DNA of 64,000 nt from Darksidea phi (Eukaryota; Ascomycota; Dothideomycetes; Pleosporales; Lentitheciaceae), in NCBI GenBank assembly GCA_030770425.1, contig JASJFT010000178.1, forward strand, positions 1-64,000, in the 5' to 3' direction. Below, one piece after another: positions 12,257 through 24,435 of the stretch. Below the pieces are notes generated by a model. The model was given only the letters and a program-made list of their open reading frames with translations, did not search any database and was not told where the DNA came from. Every line of letters begins with the position of its first letter. The stretch's first letter is position 1. A program made the position numbers and the translations under genes.

Positions 12257-13141
12257 CTTCGTTGAGAGATGTCGTGCAGCTATGCAGGTGAATGCAGAAT
12301 TGGTCGTCAGTGGTGCTGGCCGATGCAGTCGTACACCCAATATTCTTGTCCTAGTTTTCATCTACTAGCGACTGCCCAAGCACAGACCTAACTGGAGTAC
12401 CGTCTCGTAGGGTCGATAGGCGCATTCAGTGATCCGGGTTAGTGGGTTTTAAGAGACCAGAGTATCGAGTCATTCAGCTGCCTAATAAACTCGGCGCTGA
12501 GGAAACAGCTCGGCCTACCAACCGCACTAATGCATACCCGTGTTCGTTGGTCGGATGAAATCAGGACTGATGGTTTCAACTTAACGTTAGTCGCCTGACC
12601 TTTCTACCGCTATAAATTTACTAAATCTGATTAATTTAGTAGGAAATTCTATTCTGCTATATTCTTGTTATATTTTACTCGATTTTATACTTGTTTAGAT
12701 AATTAAACTTGTATTTAATATATTAATAATACAATACTAAGCATAATACTAAGGTCTATATAAGCCAGGCGCTAAGCTAGCTACTAAGCTAGATATCAGC
12801 CAGCTACTAAACCAGCTACTAAGCTCGATATAGGCCAGCCGCTGAGCTCGATATTTTGGTGGGGTGTGGCTAGGTGAGTATGCACGTTCGTGATTGGCCG
12901 CAGGCTTCTACGGAGACCGGAGTACCCAAATCAGAGCCAACATGTTTTAGAAGGCCAGAGTCTCGGGTCATTTGGCTGTCTAAACTCAGCGCTTACATTT
13001 CAACACTCCTGTGAAGACCGGAGTATACAAATCAGGGTGAGCCGGTTCCGCGGAATACCTCGATGAGAACCACAACATCTGTGGCCAGTAGTCTGTACCG
13101 GTCTTACAAAAAGAGATTTTCAGCAACGAATACTGCGCACT
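12257..13141. promoter_or_regulatory. Bidirectional PKS / NRPS-like promoter with repeated motifs
   Basis: About 0.9 kb between two divergent start codons. It carries ACTGGAGTAC (12391), GACCAGAGTATC (12455-12466), GACCGGAGTACC (12915-12926), GGCCAGAGTCTC (12953) and GACCGGAGTATA (13016-13027). Two are embedded in longer duplicated blocks. 12453-12500 resembles 12951-12997, and 12915-12932 resembles 13016-13033 (both ending CAAATCAG). The TAACTGGA at 12389-12396 also fits the classical Myb core YAACKG. An AT-rich and minisatellite segment sits in the middle (12640-12860). Confidence 0.6.
12640..12860. repeat. AT-rich segment and minisatellite fragment inside the shared promoter
   Basis: AT-rich from 12640 to about 12760, then degenerate units of the type CTAAGCTCGATATAGGCC / GATATCAGCCAGCTACTAAG to 12855. 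The same units form arrays at 27052-27262, 27455-27612, 32930-32960 and 33175-33290. This suggests a mobile-element fragment landed between the PKS and NRPS-like genes. Confidence 0.6.
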
Positions 13142-16100
13142 ATGGTCGTGCTCGAGACTTCACGAGCAGTCCGCAGCATGTTCCAACGAGCTCAGCTCCA
13201 CCTCCTTCCATCCCTCCCGCAGAACCAAACCAGTATCCAATGCCTCCCTGACTTGGTACACTTTAATGCCATTCATAATCCACACCATAAATTTTGCGTG
13301 CAGGCCGAACAGACTTGGTCGGGTCCGGATGCCTTCCTTGAAATCACGTTTCTCGAACTGGCCTTGGCGGTGCAGAAAACGTGCGATTGGATTCTAGACA
13401 ATGTGAAAGGGGCGCATAGGGCTACCACGGACGAATCAGGTCGAATTGTGAAGAGCAAGCCAATTGCACTCTACATGGAGAGCGATGTTGGGCTGTTCGT
13501 TCATATCGTTGCGCTTCTAACTTTGAACATTCCCGTAAGTTTTTTACGACTAAACGGCTGAGTATTTCCAGTAATATCTTACTAATTCTCTCAAGTGTCT
13601 CATTTGTTCAATTCGTTTGAGTCCTGCAGCGCTGCACCACCTTCTCCATGAAACAGGCGCTGCATGTATTATCACATCCAATCGCACCACTAATAGCGCC
13701 AAAAGTGCTCTTGCACAATATTCGGACGATAAAATTAGCCTCGTCAGTTCGCTCCAGTATCAGAATATTTTCAATCAAATAGATCAAGGCAATCTTGAAG
13801 TGTTCTCGGAGTGTTCATCCATGGTGCGAGAAGACGATACCAACGTCCTCATTCTGCATAGCTCAGGCACGACAGGTCAGCATATATGCGCCCACTTAGT
13901 ACCCATAAGCCATTGACGCTCATCATAGGACTTCCGAAGCCAATTCGACTAGCGCATCTGTATCTTTTAGGATATGCTGCCTGCCATCTATTTCCGGGTG
14001 ATGAAGATGAATCGAAAAGAGGGCTGAATCTCTCAACATTACCTCTTTACCATGTAAATATACACATAAATCTTCAGCTCACTCGTCACTAATGTTGCTA
14101 GGGTTTCGGTGCACTTGGACCCTGCTTGTCACTGTCGGTTGGAAAACCAGTATGCTTTCCTCCGCCCACCACGATACCATCAGGACCTCTCGTCATCTCT
14201 ATGCTTCATAATGAGGGGATTTCTTCGCTAATGACGGTTCCAACGATCATGGAGGAGATCACTCTTCTCCCAGATTTCAACGATGCCGTGGTGCACCTAA
14301 AAGCGTTAGAGTTTGTTGCAGTCGGAGGTGGTGGGCTCAAGCCGGCCGTAGCTGAACTACTGCATCAAAGAGGTGTTAGAATTCTAAACCACTTTGGTGC
14401 TACTGAGCTAGGGGCATTGGCACCGATTTTCCGTCCTGATTCCAGCTACGACTATCGATATCTCCGCGTACGTTCCGACATGGGTCTTGCTCTTGAACCT
14501 CTCGGTTCCCGAGGCGATTCCAACCTTCAGCGGAGACTTTCGGGGACACCTTTCGGATGGAAAAGCAGCTTTGAGTTGCAGGATATTCTTGAATGTAATC
14601 CGCAAAATTCTCAAGAGGTAAAGATCCTGGGACGCAAGGATGATATGATTGTGCTCGCTACGGGTGAGAAAGTACTGCCTCATATCATGGAACAAACGTT
14701 AGAAAAGAGCCCCAGTGTGCGACGCGCCGTAGTGTTTGGAGAAGGTCAATTTGAGGTCGGCGTCATCGTTGAGCCTGTCGATGCCGAAGTCAATCCGGTA
14801 GCCTTGGTTGATGAGCTGTGGCCCTTGATCATTGAGGCAAATGCATTAATGGATGGGCATGCTCAAATTTTGGCAAAAGATGCGGTTCTGGTCAAGCCAC
14901 CAGAAAAGAAGATAGTACTCACGGATAAAGGCTCCGTGCAGCGAAGAAGAGTTTACGCAGACTTTCGAGCCGAAATTTCCGAAGTATATGAGCGACTAGC
15001 CCAGAAAGGACAGAACGGATTGGCCTTGGATCTTAGCAAGGAGCAAATCAACCTTAGCGTGCGACAACTTGTCCAAAGCTGCCTCCCGCCTCACTGCGCA
15101 AAGGGAACGTGGGACGACGACGACGATCTCATACAGCTTGGTATGGATTCTTTGAGGGCGACTAGACTGAGGCGGACCCTGGAGGCCAGTTTACCTGGAG
15201 AAGAGCAGCTACCCCCAGACTTTGTGTACTCAAATCCGTCCGTCAACCGCCTTGTCACAGCGTTGTCCGGAGACATCTGTGCAACGGACGACGACAAGTA
15301 CGCGGCGACGATGCAATCTCTTGTGTCAAAATACGCCATCCCCGGAAATGAACAGGCTGTTTCCGATGATGCTTCCGCTACTGTGCTGTTAACTGGTACC
15401 ACCGGTAGCCTTGGTGCTCATATGCTTGCGGTATTAGGCGCATGTGAGAATGTCAAGCATATTTTCTGTCTAGTTCGCAGCTACCCCGACGAGAGCAACG
15501 AAGAAATGCTCCAGAAGCAAAAGAAAGCCCTCGATAGTCGAAGAATTCACTATCAGTCCCGGTTATGGTCGAAAACGACAGTCCTTTCCTGGAGTCCCGG
15601 TAAAGACCAGCTGGGACTGCGAGGCGCCGATTACAACTCACTCGTCCAATGTGTTACACATATATTCCATGGAGCATGGCCAATGGACTTTAAAATGAAA
15701 TTGGCGTCTTTTGAGCCCCATATAAAGGCAGTGCACGATCTTCTTTGTCTCGGCCAAAAGATTCATGCCACTCGACCGTGGGTGCGATCAAGGGTAATGT
15801 TGGCTTCTTCTATTTCTGTAGCTGCCAATTACCAATCCAATACGCCGAGAGCCATTGTCCCTGAAGTAACGCTTGATGATCCGTCAACGTCGTTGCCAAT
15901 GGGATATGCGCAAGCCAAATGGGTCTGCGAGCAGATGATGAAAAGTGCATTGGAGAGCTCGAGGAGGGCCCTCGTCCCGAGTGTCGTCCGAATCGGTCAG
16001 CTTTCTGGTTCAGAGATATCTGGAAACTGGAGCGTGCAGGAGCACTTCCCGGTGCTCGTCAAAGCATCTCAAGCAGTGGGTGCAATGCCTGATCTCAAAG

Positions 16101-16556
16101 GAGTAAGTGTCCGTCACTGTGCAAACTTCAGAAATAAAGCTCACATTCTAGTCTCTCTCTTGGATCCCAGTTGACCGCGCCGCGGCTGCAATTTCAGAGC
16201 TTCTTTTGGCCGCAGTCGACTTGAACTCCTCATCCTTTATCTACCATATCGAGAATCCAATTCGCCAGCCTTGGCCCGACGTATGCACCGTTGTGGAACG
16301 TGAATTGGGAATTACTGCCTTAGCACGTCTGCCGTTCGATGAATGGCTTGACAGAGCCATGGCAATTCCGAACGCGCCACTGAACCTACGGTCCTTTTTC
16401 AAGGACTACTTCCGTCGGCTGTCAGGAGGGGGTCTGGTTCTCTCTACTTATAATAGCAGGAAGAATTCCAGGACACTGTGGGGAAGCGATGCGGTCACAG
16501 TTAGGACGATTCACACTTACGTCCAGTATTGGAGGCAAATAGGGTTTTTGGATTAG
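13142..16556 (+). CDS. NRPS-like carboxylic acid reductase (A-T-R)
   Basis: Activates an aryl or other carboxylic acid as the adenylate, loads it on its carrier domain and releases it reductively with NADPH as aldehyde (or alcohol). Five exons (13142-13534, 13596-13875, 13929-14053, 14102-16102, 16152-16556) sum to 1068 codons, 1067 aa. The adenylation domain has the P-loop LHSSGTTG followed by LPKPI (split by an intron), an NHFGATELG stretch and a GRKDDMIV hinge. The carrier domain has LGMDSLRATRLR with the phosphopantetheine Ser at ~616. The thioester-reductase domain has TGTTGSLGAH (~697) and the SDR-type YAQAK pair (Tyr ~868, Lys ~872), then LSWIPVDRAA. No condensation domain. Divergent from the PKS, so it is the likely partner that reduces the acid set free by the PKS thioesterase. 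Confidence 0.92.
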
Positions 16557-16854
16557 ATGTTGCGTTAGCGGTCCGGCGAAGCCGTATTTGGTATAACCGA
16601 GGCTGATTTAGAACTACGGGCATCGTACAATTACCAACCAATATTCTGCTACAAGGAGAAGTTTGGAAGAACCATGACGACATTGTTCAGTTCAGGCACA
16701 TAAAGTACAGCTCACAGTTTTTGTGAGTCATACGCGCATGTGCCAGTTTGACAGCGTTTAGTAGGTAGCGAAACCCCAGCATAATTCGTAAATAACTCTA
16801 TCTGTAACACTATTATCTTGACATCATTACTCCTCGTCAAACATCACTGTTGTT
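16557..16854. other. Convergent 3' region of NRPS-like and Myb genes
   Basis: About 300 bp between two converging stops. AT-rich stretches at 16780-16830 are plausible 3' processing regions. No gene seen. Confidence 0.5.
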
Positions 16855-18229
16855 TCACTTGATGCTGAGATTCACTTTAGCCCGAGACCTGATCAACAGC
16901 TCCATGACAGAAGAAAGTGTCTCCGGAGACACATTGTCCATGTTCAATGTTGCCCGCATCATGTTTTGGAGAGAAGAGGGCGCCGGTGGAGTTTCGGCCA
17001 TTGCAGTGCCCCCTTCATCGTTCACCGGTGAACTGCCAAGGAAACCGCTGGACGATGAAGGTGTCAAAATATGGGGTGCGTCGGTCCCCCCACCCATATC
17101 CATGCGGGCAGCTAGGTCCTCAAAGTCGTTCGAGCGGTTCTGCAGAAGGAACTGGACTACGTCCTCTGATGAGGCAGTCTTAGGTGTGTCACTAGAACTG
17201 TCGGTGAGTGACGGAAGATACCAGCTTCCAGAAGGTAAAAAACCGTCGTCGAGCACCATGTTTCCCGTTCCATGAGAAGAAGAAATTTCGGTCCCGGGAA
17301 AGTCCAGATTCTCCATGGCCGCAGAATCTGTCCCTAATGCGTCCAAGAAATCATTTGACAAGGTAAGGTCGACGGGCAGATTGTAACTTTCCCGCAAACT
17401 CCGATCGGGGCAGCAGATTGGAGAATCTGGTGGGAGAGAAAGTGACCGGCGTTTGATAATTGTGTACCTATGTCTTTGAATCAGGCGCTGCCACAAGAGT
17501 TATTCTTCGGGTAGACAAAGGCTCACTCACTGGTTTTTAATGTTGTTCGCGGCCCTGCCCGGAAAGTGACATTCTTGGATTTCTTTCCAACTTGTTCCAT
17601 GGGTGACCACCGCCATAAGGAGCGTTCTGTTCTGGCGAAAATGAGAAAACGGACCGGATATCATGCATTGAACACTCATACCTCCTCCTCAGTCCAACTA
17701 GAGCGGTCAAGCGTTGGATCAAGACAATGTTGCCATCGTTTGGAGCATTCTATGGATTGTGTGGTGAGATGAGAGTGTCGATGTCTGCTTGGAGGCTGGT
17801 GCTTACGGTCCGCGCTTCGCGTCTTCACCTTCTGTGCAATAGTGGCCCATGTCTGGCCGTACTGCTCAACACAAGCAATGAGCAGTTCGTCCTCTTCCTT
17901 CGTCCAAGGGCCCTGTATAAGACTTGAGTCTGGATACAAATACGAAAGCAGGGCTCTTGCCTACCTTTCTTAAGCCTCCAGTGACTTCATTATAAAAACG
18001 CTTCCTGCAGTCCTTGTTATCCCGTCCCGGGATCTTCTGGGCAATCTCATGCCAGTTTTTGATAGTCCCGTCATATTCTGTTGTCGTAGTCAGCAGAGGG
18101 ATATGGTGTTGGTGGTGGTATTCTACTTTGCATCTGCCGTGAGGCTTCGCGTTCAAGGACCGCATCCTCCTCTGGGGACCATCTCCGTTGTGTTTTCGAC
18201 ATGGCAGAAGACCGCAACGTCGTAGGCAT
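16855..18229 (-). CDS. Three-repeat Myb-type transcription factor (cluster regulator candidate)
   Basis: The only DNA-binding regulator in the cluster. Six minus-strand exons (first ending 18127; then 18077-17965, 17912-17807, 17749-17682, 17631-17531, 17467-16855) stay in frame; from the ATG at 18229 they give about 367 aa. Three Myb/SANT repeats can be read. R1 has RRWSPEEDAVLE and WHEIAQKIPGR. R2 has GPWTKEEDELL, WATIAQKV and CSKRW. R3 has SSWTEEENRTLL, WKEIQECHFPGR and ANNIKNQY. The C-terminal ~200 residues are acidic, Ser/Pro-rich and low-complexity, fitting an activation region. A second ATG at 18202 is possible. It is divergent from the flavin monooxygenase, and the shared upstream region contains GACCAGAGTATC. 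It probably activates the cluster, but the link to that motif is inference. Confidence 0.85.
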
Positions 18230-18772
18230 AGGGATTTTGAGGACCCGAGGGAGAGGGGGCACAGTACCGCTGGCATGGAAGGGACGATATTGTAAGAGCT
18301 TAGCCTCTAGGCAACGGTTTGTGGCGGCGGTGGGGGGGCGGAACGGGGGCCCAACAGGGGCCCAATAGTTCGTACAATCCTTCCAATGATTCCCGTCGTC
18401 CTGAAGAGTACTGCTAGGGGTTTATTACCAGAATAAGAGCGCAGCTGAATGCTATCGCGCCACATGATTTCCTTGATTGGATGGCTCCAATACCGGTGAA
18501 ACGTCTAGACCGAACGGAAGACGTAGCTTGGTTTCAAAAAGCAGTTGGGTATGCAGCAACCATCCGCCACGTGGAGCATGGTACGTGTCTCACGTCACTA
18601 GCTCAAAACCGGCCTTCAAGCACACTCGGCACCACGGACCAGAGTATCCACGTCGCCGTTGTAATGACTACATATCAGATTGGAGGCCATAGGCTGCCTC
18701 GATCTTTGTAGATCCTCTAGTGATTCTAGCAATCCAATTCAGCAAATTCAGCTCACTTCGCTTACTGTCATC
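18230..18772. promoter_or_regulatory. Bidirectional Myb / monooxygenase promoter
   Basis: About 540 bp between divergent starts. GACCAGAGTATC at 18637-18648 is identical over 12 bp to 12455-12466 in the PKS promoter. It also has G-tracts at 18330-18360. Short frames at 18477-18711 lack family similarity and are not called. Confidence 0.5.
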
Positions 18773-21194
18773 ATGGCCAAATCCGTACCACCGTATACAT
18801 GGAAGAACGGCTTCCGCCAGCCCAGTTCGGGAAACCCGTGGAAAACTGAACCTGAGCTGAAGGACGTAGCTGAGCGGGACCCGAGCCACTATGTCACACC
18901 GCCTTCAGCGGAACTGCTTTCGTCTCCGGCGCATAATGAACTAGGACTAAATGTGGTGCGAACGTGGCCAACGCTATATGATGGGACAAATTCACCGGCC
19001 GAGCTACCGGGGTGGTTTAAGCCGAAGGAGGAAGTGGACGTCCTTATCTGCGGAGGTAGGCCGTTGGCCCGGAGACCCACCCTATGGCACGTTGCTTACA
19101 GCTATCCCGGCAGCTGGCCCAAGCGGCCTTGAAGTAGCGTTAAGCCTTGCCCGCCAAGGCGTATCTTTCAGGATCATTGGTAAGCGTTGCAGGCTCAGCC
19201 CGTACATCTAACCGAAAAGCGACTTACTTGTACCAATGCGAAGACAAAGCTTCGGCACCGTTGCTTGCGGGCCGTGCTGATGGCGTTCAGCCACGCTTCC
19301 TCGAGACACTTCACTCCTGGGGATTGGCCAAGGAAGTCCACGAAGAAGGTCCTTTGATCGAAAGGACAGCCATTTACAAGGATGGAAAAAAGCTTCTTTT
19401 CGGGCGTTCACACCAATCGGACTCGCGATACCGCGGACTGCATATCATCACTCAGGGGCAGATCGAACGCATCTACATCCGCGATCTGTACCGTCACAAA
19501 GTCCTCGTAGAGCGGGAGAAGACCGTCACCGATTTCACGGTGGACGAGGCGAAGTCGCCCGAGTTGCCGCTGAGCGTAACGCTGAAGGATGAGAAGACAG
19601 GGGAAGAAGAAGCGGTCCGGGCCAAGTTCCTCGTGGGGAGCGATGGTGCGTCCAGTAGCATTCGCAAGAAGCTTGGGATCGCATTCGACGGCGTGAGCAC
19701 AGACATCTACTGGGGCATCATGGACTGTGTATTCGAAAGCGACTATCCCCACGCCTGGGTGTTCGGGTAGGCATGAGCCTCTTTGTGACACTGGAAGGCG
19801 TAAGCACTGATTAAGGCGCGCACAGATCCGTGATATCCTCCACGCATGGAGGCTGCGTAATTATCCCACGGGAAGACGGCTACATCAGGTATAGACGGGC
19901 AGGATTTCCCTTCGGCTCAACACGTAATCGCTAACCCGGGAATAAGACTCTATACCCAACTCGACACGTCCATGACAGGAGCAATAGCCAATGCGCGCCA
20001 GGCCCGGTCCGAGTCCTTCCAGGAATCCGGTGGACGAGTCGACGTGCACAGCATCACTCCGGACGAGGTGCTGGCGCAGGCAAATCGCATCTTCGCTCCG
20101 TACAAGCTGAGCTTTGCGGCCCCTCTCAGCTGGTTCGCCGTCTGGAAAATCAGCGAGCGCGTGGCTCGGAAGTTCTCCTCTCCCGATTCGCGCGTCCACC
20201 TGGTTGGCGATGCAGCGTAAGCCCCCGTTGCCCCCCTTCCTTCATCCTTCGCTGGCCCCGCACTCCTCGCACTTCTCGCACCCCCCGCCCTGCGGTAAGC
20301 TGACTAAGGGTCGTATATAGTCACGTGCACTCCGTCATGGGCGCCTTCGGCCTCAACGCCTCCATCATGGATGCCTGCAATCTGGCCTGGAAGATTGGGC
20401 TCTGCGCACGCAAACAGGCGGATCTGTCGGTGCTCGGCCCGACTTATTGTGCCGAGCGTCGCCTGCATGCAAATTGCATCATCCGTGTTTCGGGCTCGTA
20501 TCTGCGCTTCGTCTGCCACTCTGACTTTCCTCTCGCCCAGTTCGACGCACCGCCGGCGTCGCTCTCCCGGGTCCCAGACGCGGTGCCCTACACGCCCGGC
20601 GAGGAGCTCGCCTTCCTCCATGCCTTCTTTGCCAGCAACGGACCGTTTTTGCTGGGCGTCGATGCGCCGTACGCCCCCGGTGTGCTCGTGCCCGCGGAGC
20701 CCTCTGGCGCTATCGGGCCGCTGAACGGTGTACGTGCGCCGAATCCGCGCCTCTGCTTCTCAGCCAGCGAGACTGGCTACCTCTACGACATCACGACGGG
20801 CGCAGCCACATTCCACATTGTGCTGTTCGCGTCTGATCTACGCGGGCCGGTCCGGCGAGCGCTAGCAACTTTCGCTGCGGCTCTCACTCAGGCCTCCAGC
20901 TTTTTCACACGCTTTGGGGGCCCGCAGCGCTTCAATCTGGTGTTGGTCGCAAAAGCAGTGCCCTTTGAAGCGGAGACGCTCCTGGCCGGCGAAGATCTCA
21001 GTGCCTTGCGGAGCCATGCGCGCGTTCTCTTTGATGATAGAGCGCCGGATGAGGATGCGCATACTTGTTACGAAGTCGATCACGCCAAGGGAGCCGTGGT
21101 AGTCATTAGGCCAGATTTATGGGTCGGCACAAGCGCTTTTCTCTGTGATGGAGCTGGTGCTCTGGACGAGTATTTTGGGAGTTTCATGCTCTAA
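18773..21194 (+). CDS. FAD monooxygenase, phenol 2-monooxygenase-like
   Basis: Class A flavin hydroxylase expected to hydroxylate an aromatic ring using NAD(P)H, FAD and O2. Six exons (18773-19055, 19114-19179, 19244-19766, 19826-19888, 19947-20216, 20321-21194) sum to 693 codons, 692 aa. The FAD Rossmann motif CGAGPSGLE (~93-101) is assembled across the first intron. Next come GSDGASSSIR (DG motif) and LVGDAAHVHSV followed by GAFGLNASIMDACNLAWK (the GD motif region). The C-terminal ~200 residues match the thioredoxin-like dimerisation domain of phenol hydroxylases (FNLVLVAKA, CYEVDH, VVVIRPD). The ATG at 18773 gives the family-typical N-terminus. Six small introns in one gene are unusual but all phases close. 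In the cluster it is the main oxidative tailoring enzyme. Confidence 0.9.
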
Positions 21195-22090
21195 GAGAGA
21201 GATCGAGGGAGGGGGAGGGAGAGGGAGAGTGTGTGTGGGAATAGCGATAAGCATTATTAGCCACAACTTCTGCGGCTTCTGCATCTGACGCTTACTGCAT
21301 CTGTCCTCTACGCACTCCACGTCCGGAACTAGAGCCTGCTCCATCGCCTCTGCCAGCCAATCATATTGAGAGAACCGCGCAGCAATTTAATTTAGAAGTA
21401 TTGTGGAGGAGCCAGGTTTCGATTGTGGAGTGGAGGATAAGAGCCGAAGATTAGAGAGATAGAGATCCCAAGCTTCTTGACAACTTCTAAATATCATGCA
21501 GATCTAATCGTTGTTAGAATGGATGGGACGGCTGAAGTAATATGCGCAGCTCTGCGCACGCGTGACTGAACATGCGCACCCTTCGCAGAAGAGCATGGTC
21601 AGCCTACAAGATCGGTTGATACCATTCAACTGCTATCCATCTTCATTCTCAAAACAAGGGATTAATTAGCGAAACCTTTCCACTTCCAAGTTCACCGCGA
21701 CGCCATTATTCATACCATTCGGACTTAACACGATAAGGCAAACGGGACGTTGAGGTTATATTACGAGCCGCGTTTATCACCATGGCAGCCAGTAAGCACG
21801 ACTCGTCTGGCGCCCATTATGCGGAAATCAGTGCGGCGTTGCTGCGGGACCGGAGTATACTGAGATCTAGACATGGGGCCAACCCAATCATCCAGCCTCG
21901 CAAGATCAACCTTCGGATCCATGTTCTTCTTATCTCCTTCTTATCCCCTCTATCTCCGAAAGCGCATTGTGCAGCGTGCTTTCCTTTTATTTCTTTCCGC
22001 GTCTTTCACAGTAAGCTCTTTGCAGACAGGCCCGCGATCCTAAAGTACGCACCACATCCAAACTTGAAATCCTTTCTGGCATCATTCCAA
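21195..22090 (+). promoter_or_regulatory. Intergenic upstream of the MFS gene
   Basis: Begins with a GA-rich tract (21195-21235). GACCGGAGTATA at 21848-21859 lies about 230 bp before the MFS start. An open frame from 21782 runs in phase into the MFS ATG, but its first 100 residues have no transporter character, so I keep 22091 as start. Confidence 0.5.
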
Positions 22091-23921
22091 ATGGCGACCG
22101 AAGTCCTTACGGCGGAGAAAGAAGGCCTACCAACCGGCGAGTCCAGTAGAATTGACTTACAAAGTCAAGCTCCCGAGTGTCCTCGCGAATCGGCAACGGT
22201 TGAGAAAGCATCAGGTGCGCAATTTGCCTCTAAGTTTCTCAGCTAGACGCGCTCCGTCTCACGTGTACTGAGTCTATACACAGATCAATCATCTTCTGAG
22301 CCACCGCCAGCCCCTCCACCACGGAACGTGTCTGGGTTTGCCTGGATCGTTGTGGTGTTTGCTGTTCTCTCCACCATCTTCTTGTTTGCTCTCGACAACA
22401 CCATCACGGCCGATTTGCAGCCTGCGATTGTCACCCGTTTTGATGCAGTCGATAGGCTGTCATGGATATCGGTTGCCTATCTCCTTGGAGCGGCAGCGCT
22501 AACTCTAACTTGGTACGAGAGACACCTCTTCTATGTCTTGACTTTGCGTTAACTTTTCAAACAGGAGTCAGTTGTACAGCCAAATGAACACCAAATGGAC
22601 CTATATTTCCTTTGTAATCATATTCGAAGCCGGATCGGCTCTATGCGGCGGAGCGCCAAATATGACAGCCTTCATTATCGGCCGATGCATCTGCGGCTTC
22701 TCTGGTACGGGCATCTATATTGGAGTCATGAACATTCTGGCTCAGATGACGTATGACCACGAGAGAGCTATTTACTTTGGCTTTGCAGCCATCACTTGGG
22801 GTAGTGGAACCGTTCTTGGACCTATTATCGGCGGTGCACTCGCCGACGCCAACGCGTGGCGCTGGGCTTTTTATCTCAACCTCTTCGTCGGCGTCTTAGT
22901 GGGACCCATATACGTTTTGTTAATCCCTTCGAATGATCCCCGGCCCGGTGCGAGCTTCATGGAACGTCTAAAGCCAATCGACTATCTCGGCTCGACACTG
23001 ATGGGCGGCTCTTTGAGCTCACTGTTCATGGCAATAGCATTTGGCGGAGTGCTCTACCCTTGGAATTCGGCCCGCATTATCGCTCTCTTTGTGGTGTCAG
23101 GCGTCTTGGGCATCATCTTCGTACTGCAGCAAACCTTCACAATTGGGACCACAATCGAAACGCGCGTCTTCCCAATGCACTTCCTCAAGTCCAAAATAAT
23201 GGTCATACTTGGCATGAGCATCGCAAGTGCAACCGCCGGCTCTTTTATTATTATCTACTTCATCCCTCTGTTCTACCAGCTGGCTCGCGATACTTCTGCC
23301 ATAGGTGCAGGCGTCAAACTCCTCCCGTACATTTCCTTCATGGTGGTTTTGTGCGTTGGCAACGGGTTCTTGATTGGTAGAAATGGTATCTTCGCATTCT
23401 ATCAACCTTGGTTCCTTGCTTCAGGCGTTCTTCTCGCAGTCTCGGCCGGTCTCTTCTACACTGTCTCCGAATCGACTTCAGATGCAAAGATCTACGGCTA
23501 CAGTATTTTATACGGTGCAGGCGTAGGCGCTAGTATACAACTACCCTTCTCGATCTCCGGAACCAAAGTGAAGCCGTCAGAGGCATCTTTGGCGATTGGC
23601 TTCTGCTCGTGTTTCCAATTCCTGGGTCCCGCGGTCGCGCTCTCTATTGCGAACGCCGTCTTTCTCCACGATGCCGTGGACAACCTCAGACCACTACTTC
23701 CCGGGCAGAGCGATAGCGAACTCCTGGCTTCGCTCTCTGGAATCGGTAGTGCTCTGGATGAAGGAACTGGAGTGGCTCCAGCTGCAATTTTCAGCGCTAT
23801 TTCAGATGCTATGCAGAGCGTTTGGATACTTTCAATCTCATCGGGATGTCTCATCTTCGTTTTGGCTTGCTTCATGAAATTTGAGAAGCTGTTTGGTGCT
23901 CAGGCGATAGGTGCCGCATGA
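22091..23921 (+). CDS. MFS transporter, drug:H+ antiporter (DHA2/14-TM type)
   Basis: Likely exporter of the cluster product or self-protection pump at the plasma membrane. Three exons (22091-22214, 22284-22512, 22565-23921) sum to 570 codons, 569 aa. A polar N-terminal tail with a Pro-rich stretch precedes TM1. ALDNTITADLQPAI after TM1 is the LDxTIVxxALP-type signature of the 14-TM family. RLSWISVAYLL, GFSGTGIYIGVMNI, GPIIGGALAD and WRWAFYLNL are classic MFS motifs. Many further hydrophobic helices follow, and the C-terminus is KFEKLFG. It follows the monooxygenase on the same strand and carries the cluster motif upstream. Confidence 0.92.
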
Positions 23922-24435
23922 GCTTACCAGATAAAAAAGGATGAGGTCGTGCATAGCCCGCAAGTGTATAATTGGATATGGATTTCAATATCAATGGACC
24001 AGGTTGGGTCATACGGTCATTTCCACCCACTCAACCTCGCAAAAGAGGCATTATTATGTAGGATATAGATGAAAGGATAGTAGTAATAGGAGAAGGCTGG
24101 ATTTGAATTGGGTTCTTGGATATACTCCGGCCCGGCAGTTGCAATCTTCGATAGACACAATATTATGGGAAGAGCTTATGTCGCGCGAGATTTGAAAACA
24201 AAAAAGAATTACTAGAGGGGGAGAAGTTAGAATTTAATTGACTTTCCCGGGTGTACTCCGCCCCAGTGCTTACGTAGTAGGTACGTCACGTAAAACATTG
24301 AACTGGGTGTGCTGTTTTTCCACGTGATAACCCCGCCCCTTCCTCTGGAATATATAAGCATTCCAATTTTCACGGTACGGTTCTTCCTCGTCACCACCGT
24401 CATCTCCGCCAACACCTTCACCGTGACTCATCGCA
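23922..24435 (+). promoter_or_regulatory. Promoter of the SnoaL-like gene
   Basis: Contains the cluster motif in reverse orientation twice: TATACTCCGG at 24121-24130 and GTGTACTCCG at 24251-24260. A CACGTGAT E-box-like site is at 24321 and a TATATAAG box at 24351, about 80 bp before the ATG. No gene. Confidence 0.5.

Noticed and set aside
12257..12361. Upstream ATG of the PKS at 12361
   Set aside because: Adds 35 residues of non-SAT sequence before the FGGQGS motif; kept only as an alternative start.
21782..22090. N-terminal extension of the MFS gene
   Set aside because: In frame with the MFS ATG at 22091 but reads as non-conserved sequence and contains the promoter motif at 21848, so the downstream ATG is preferred.
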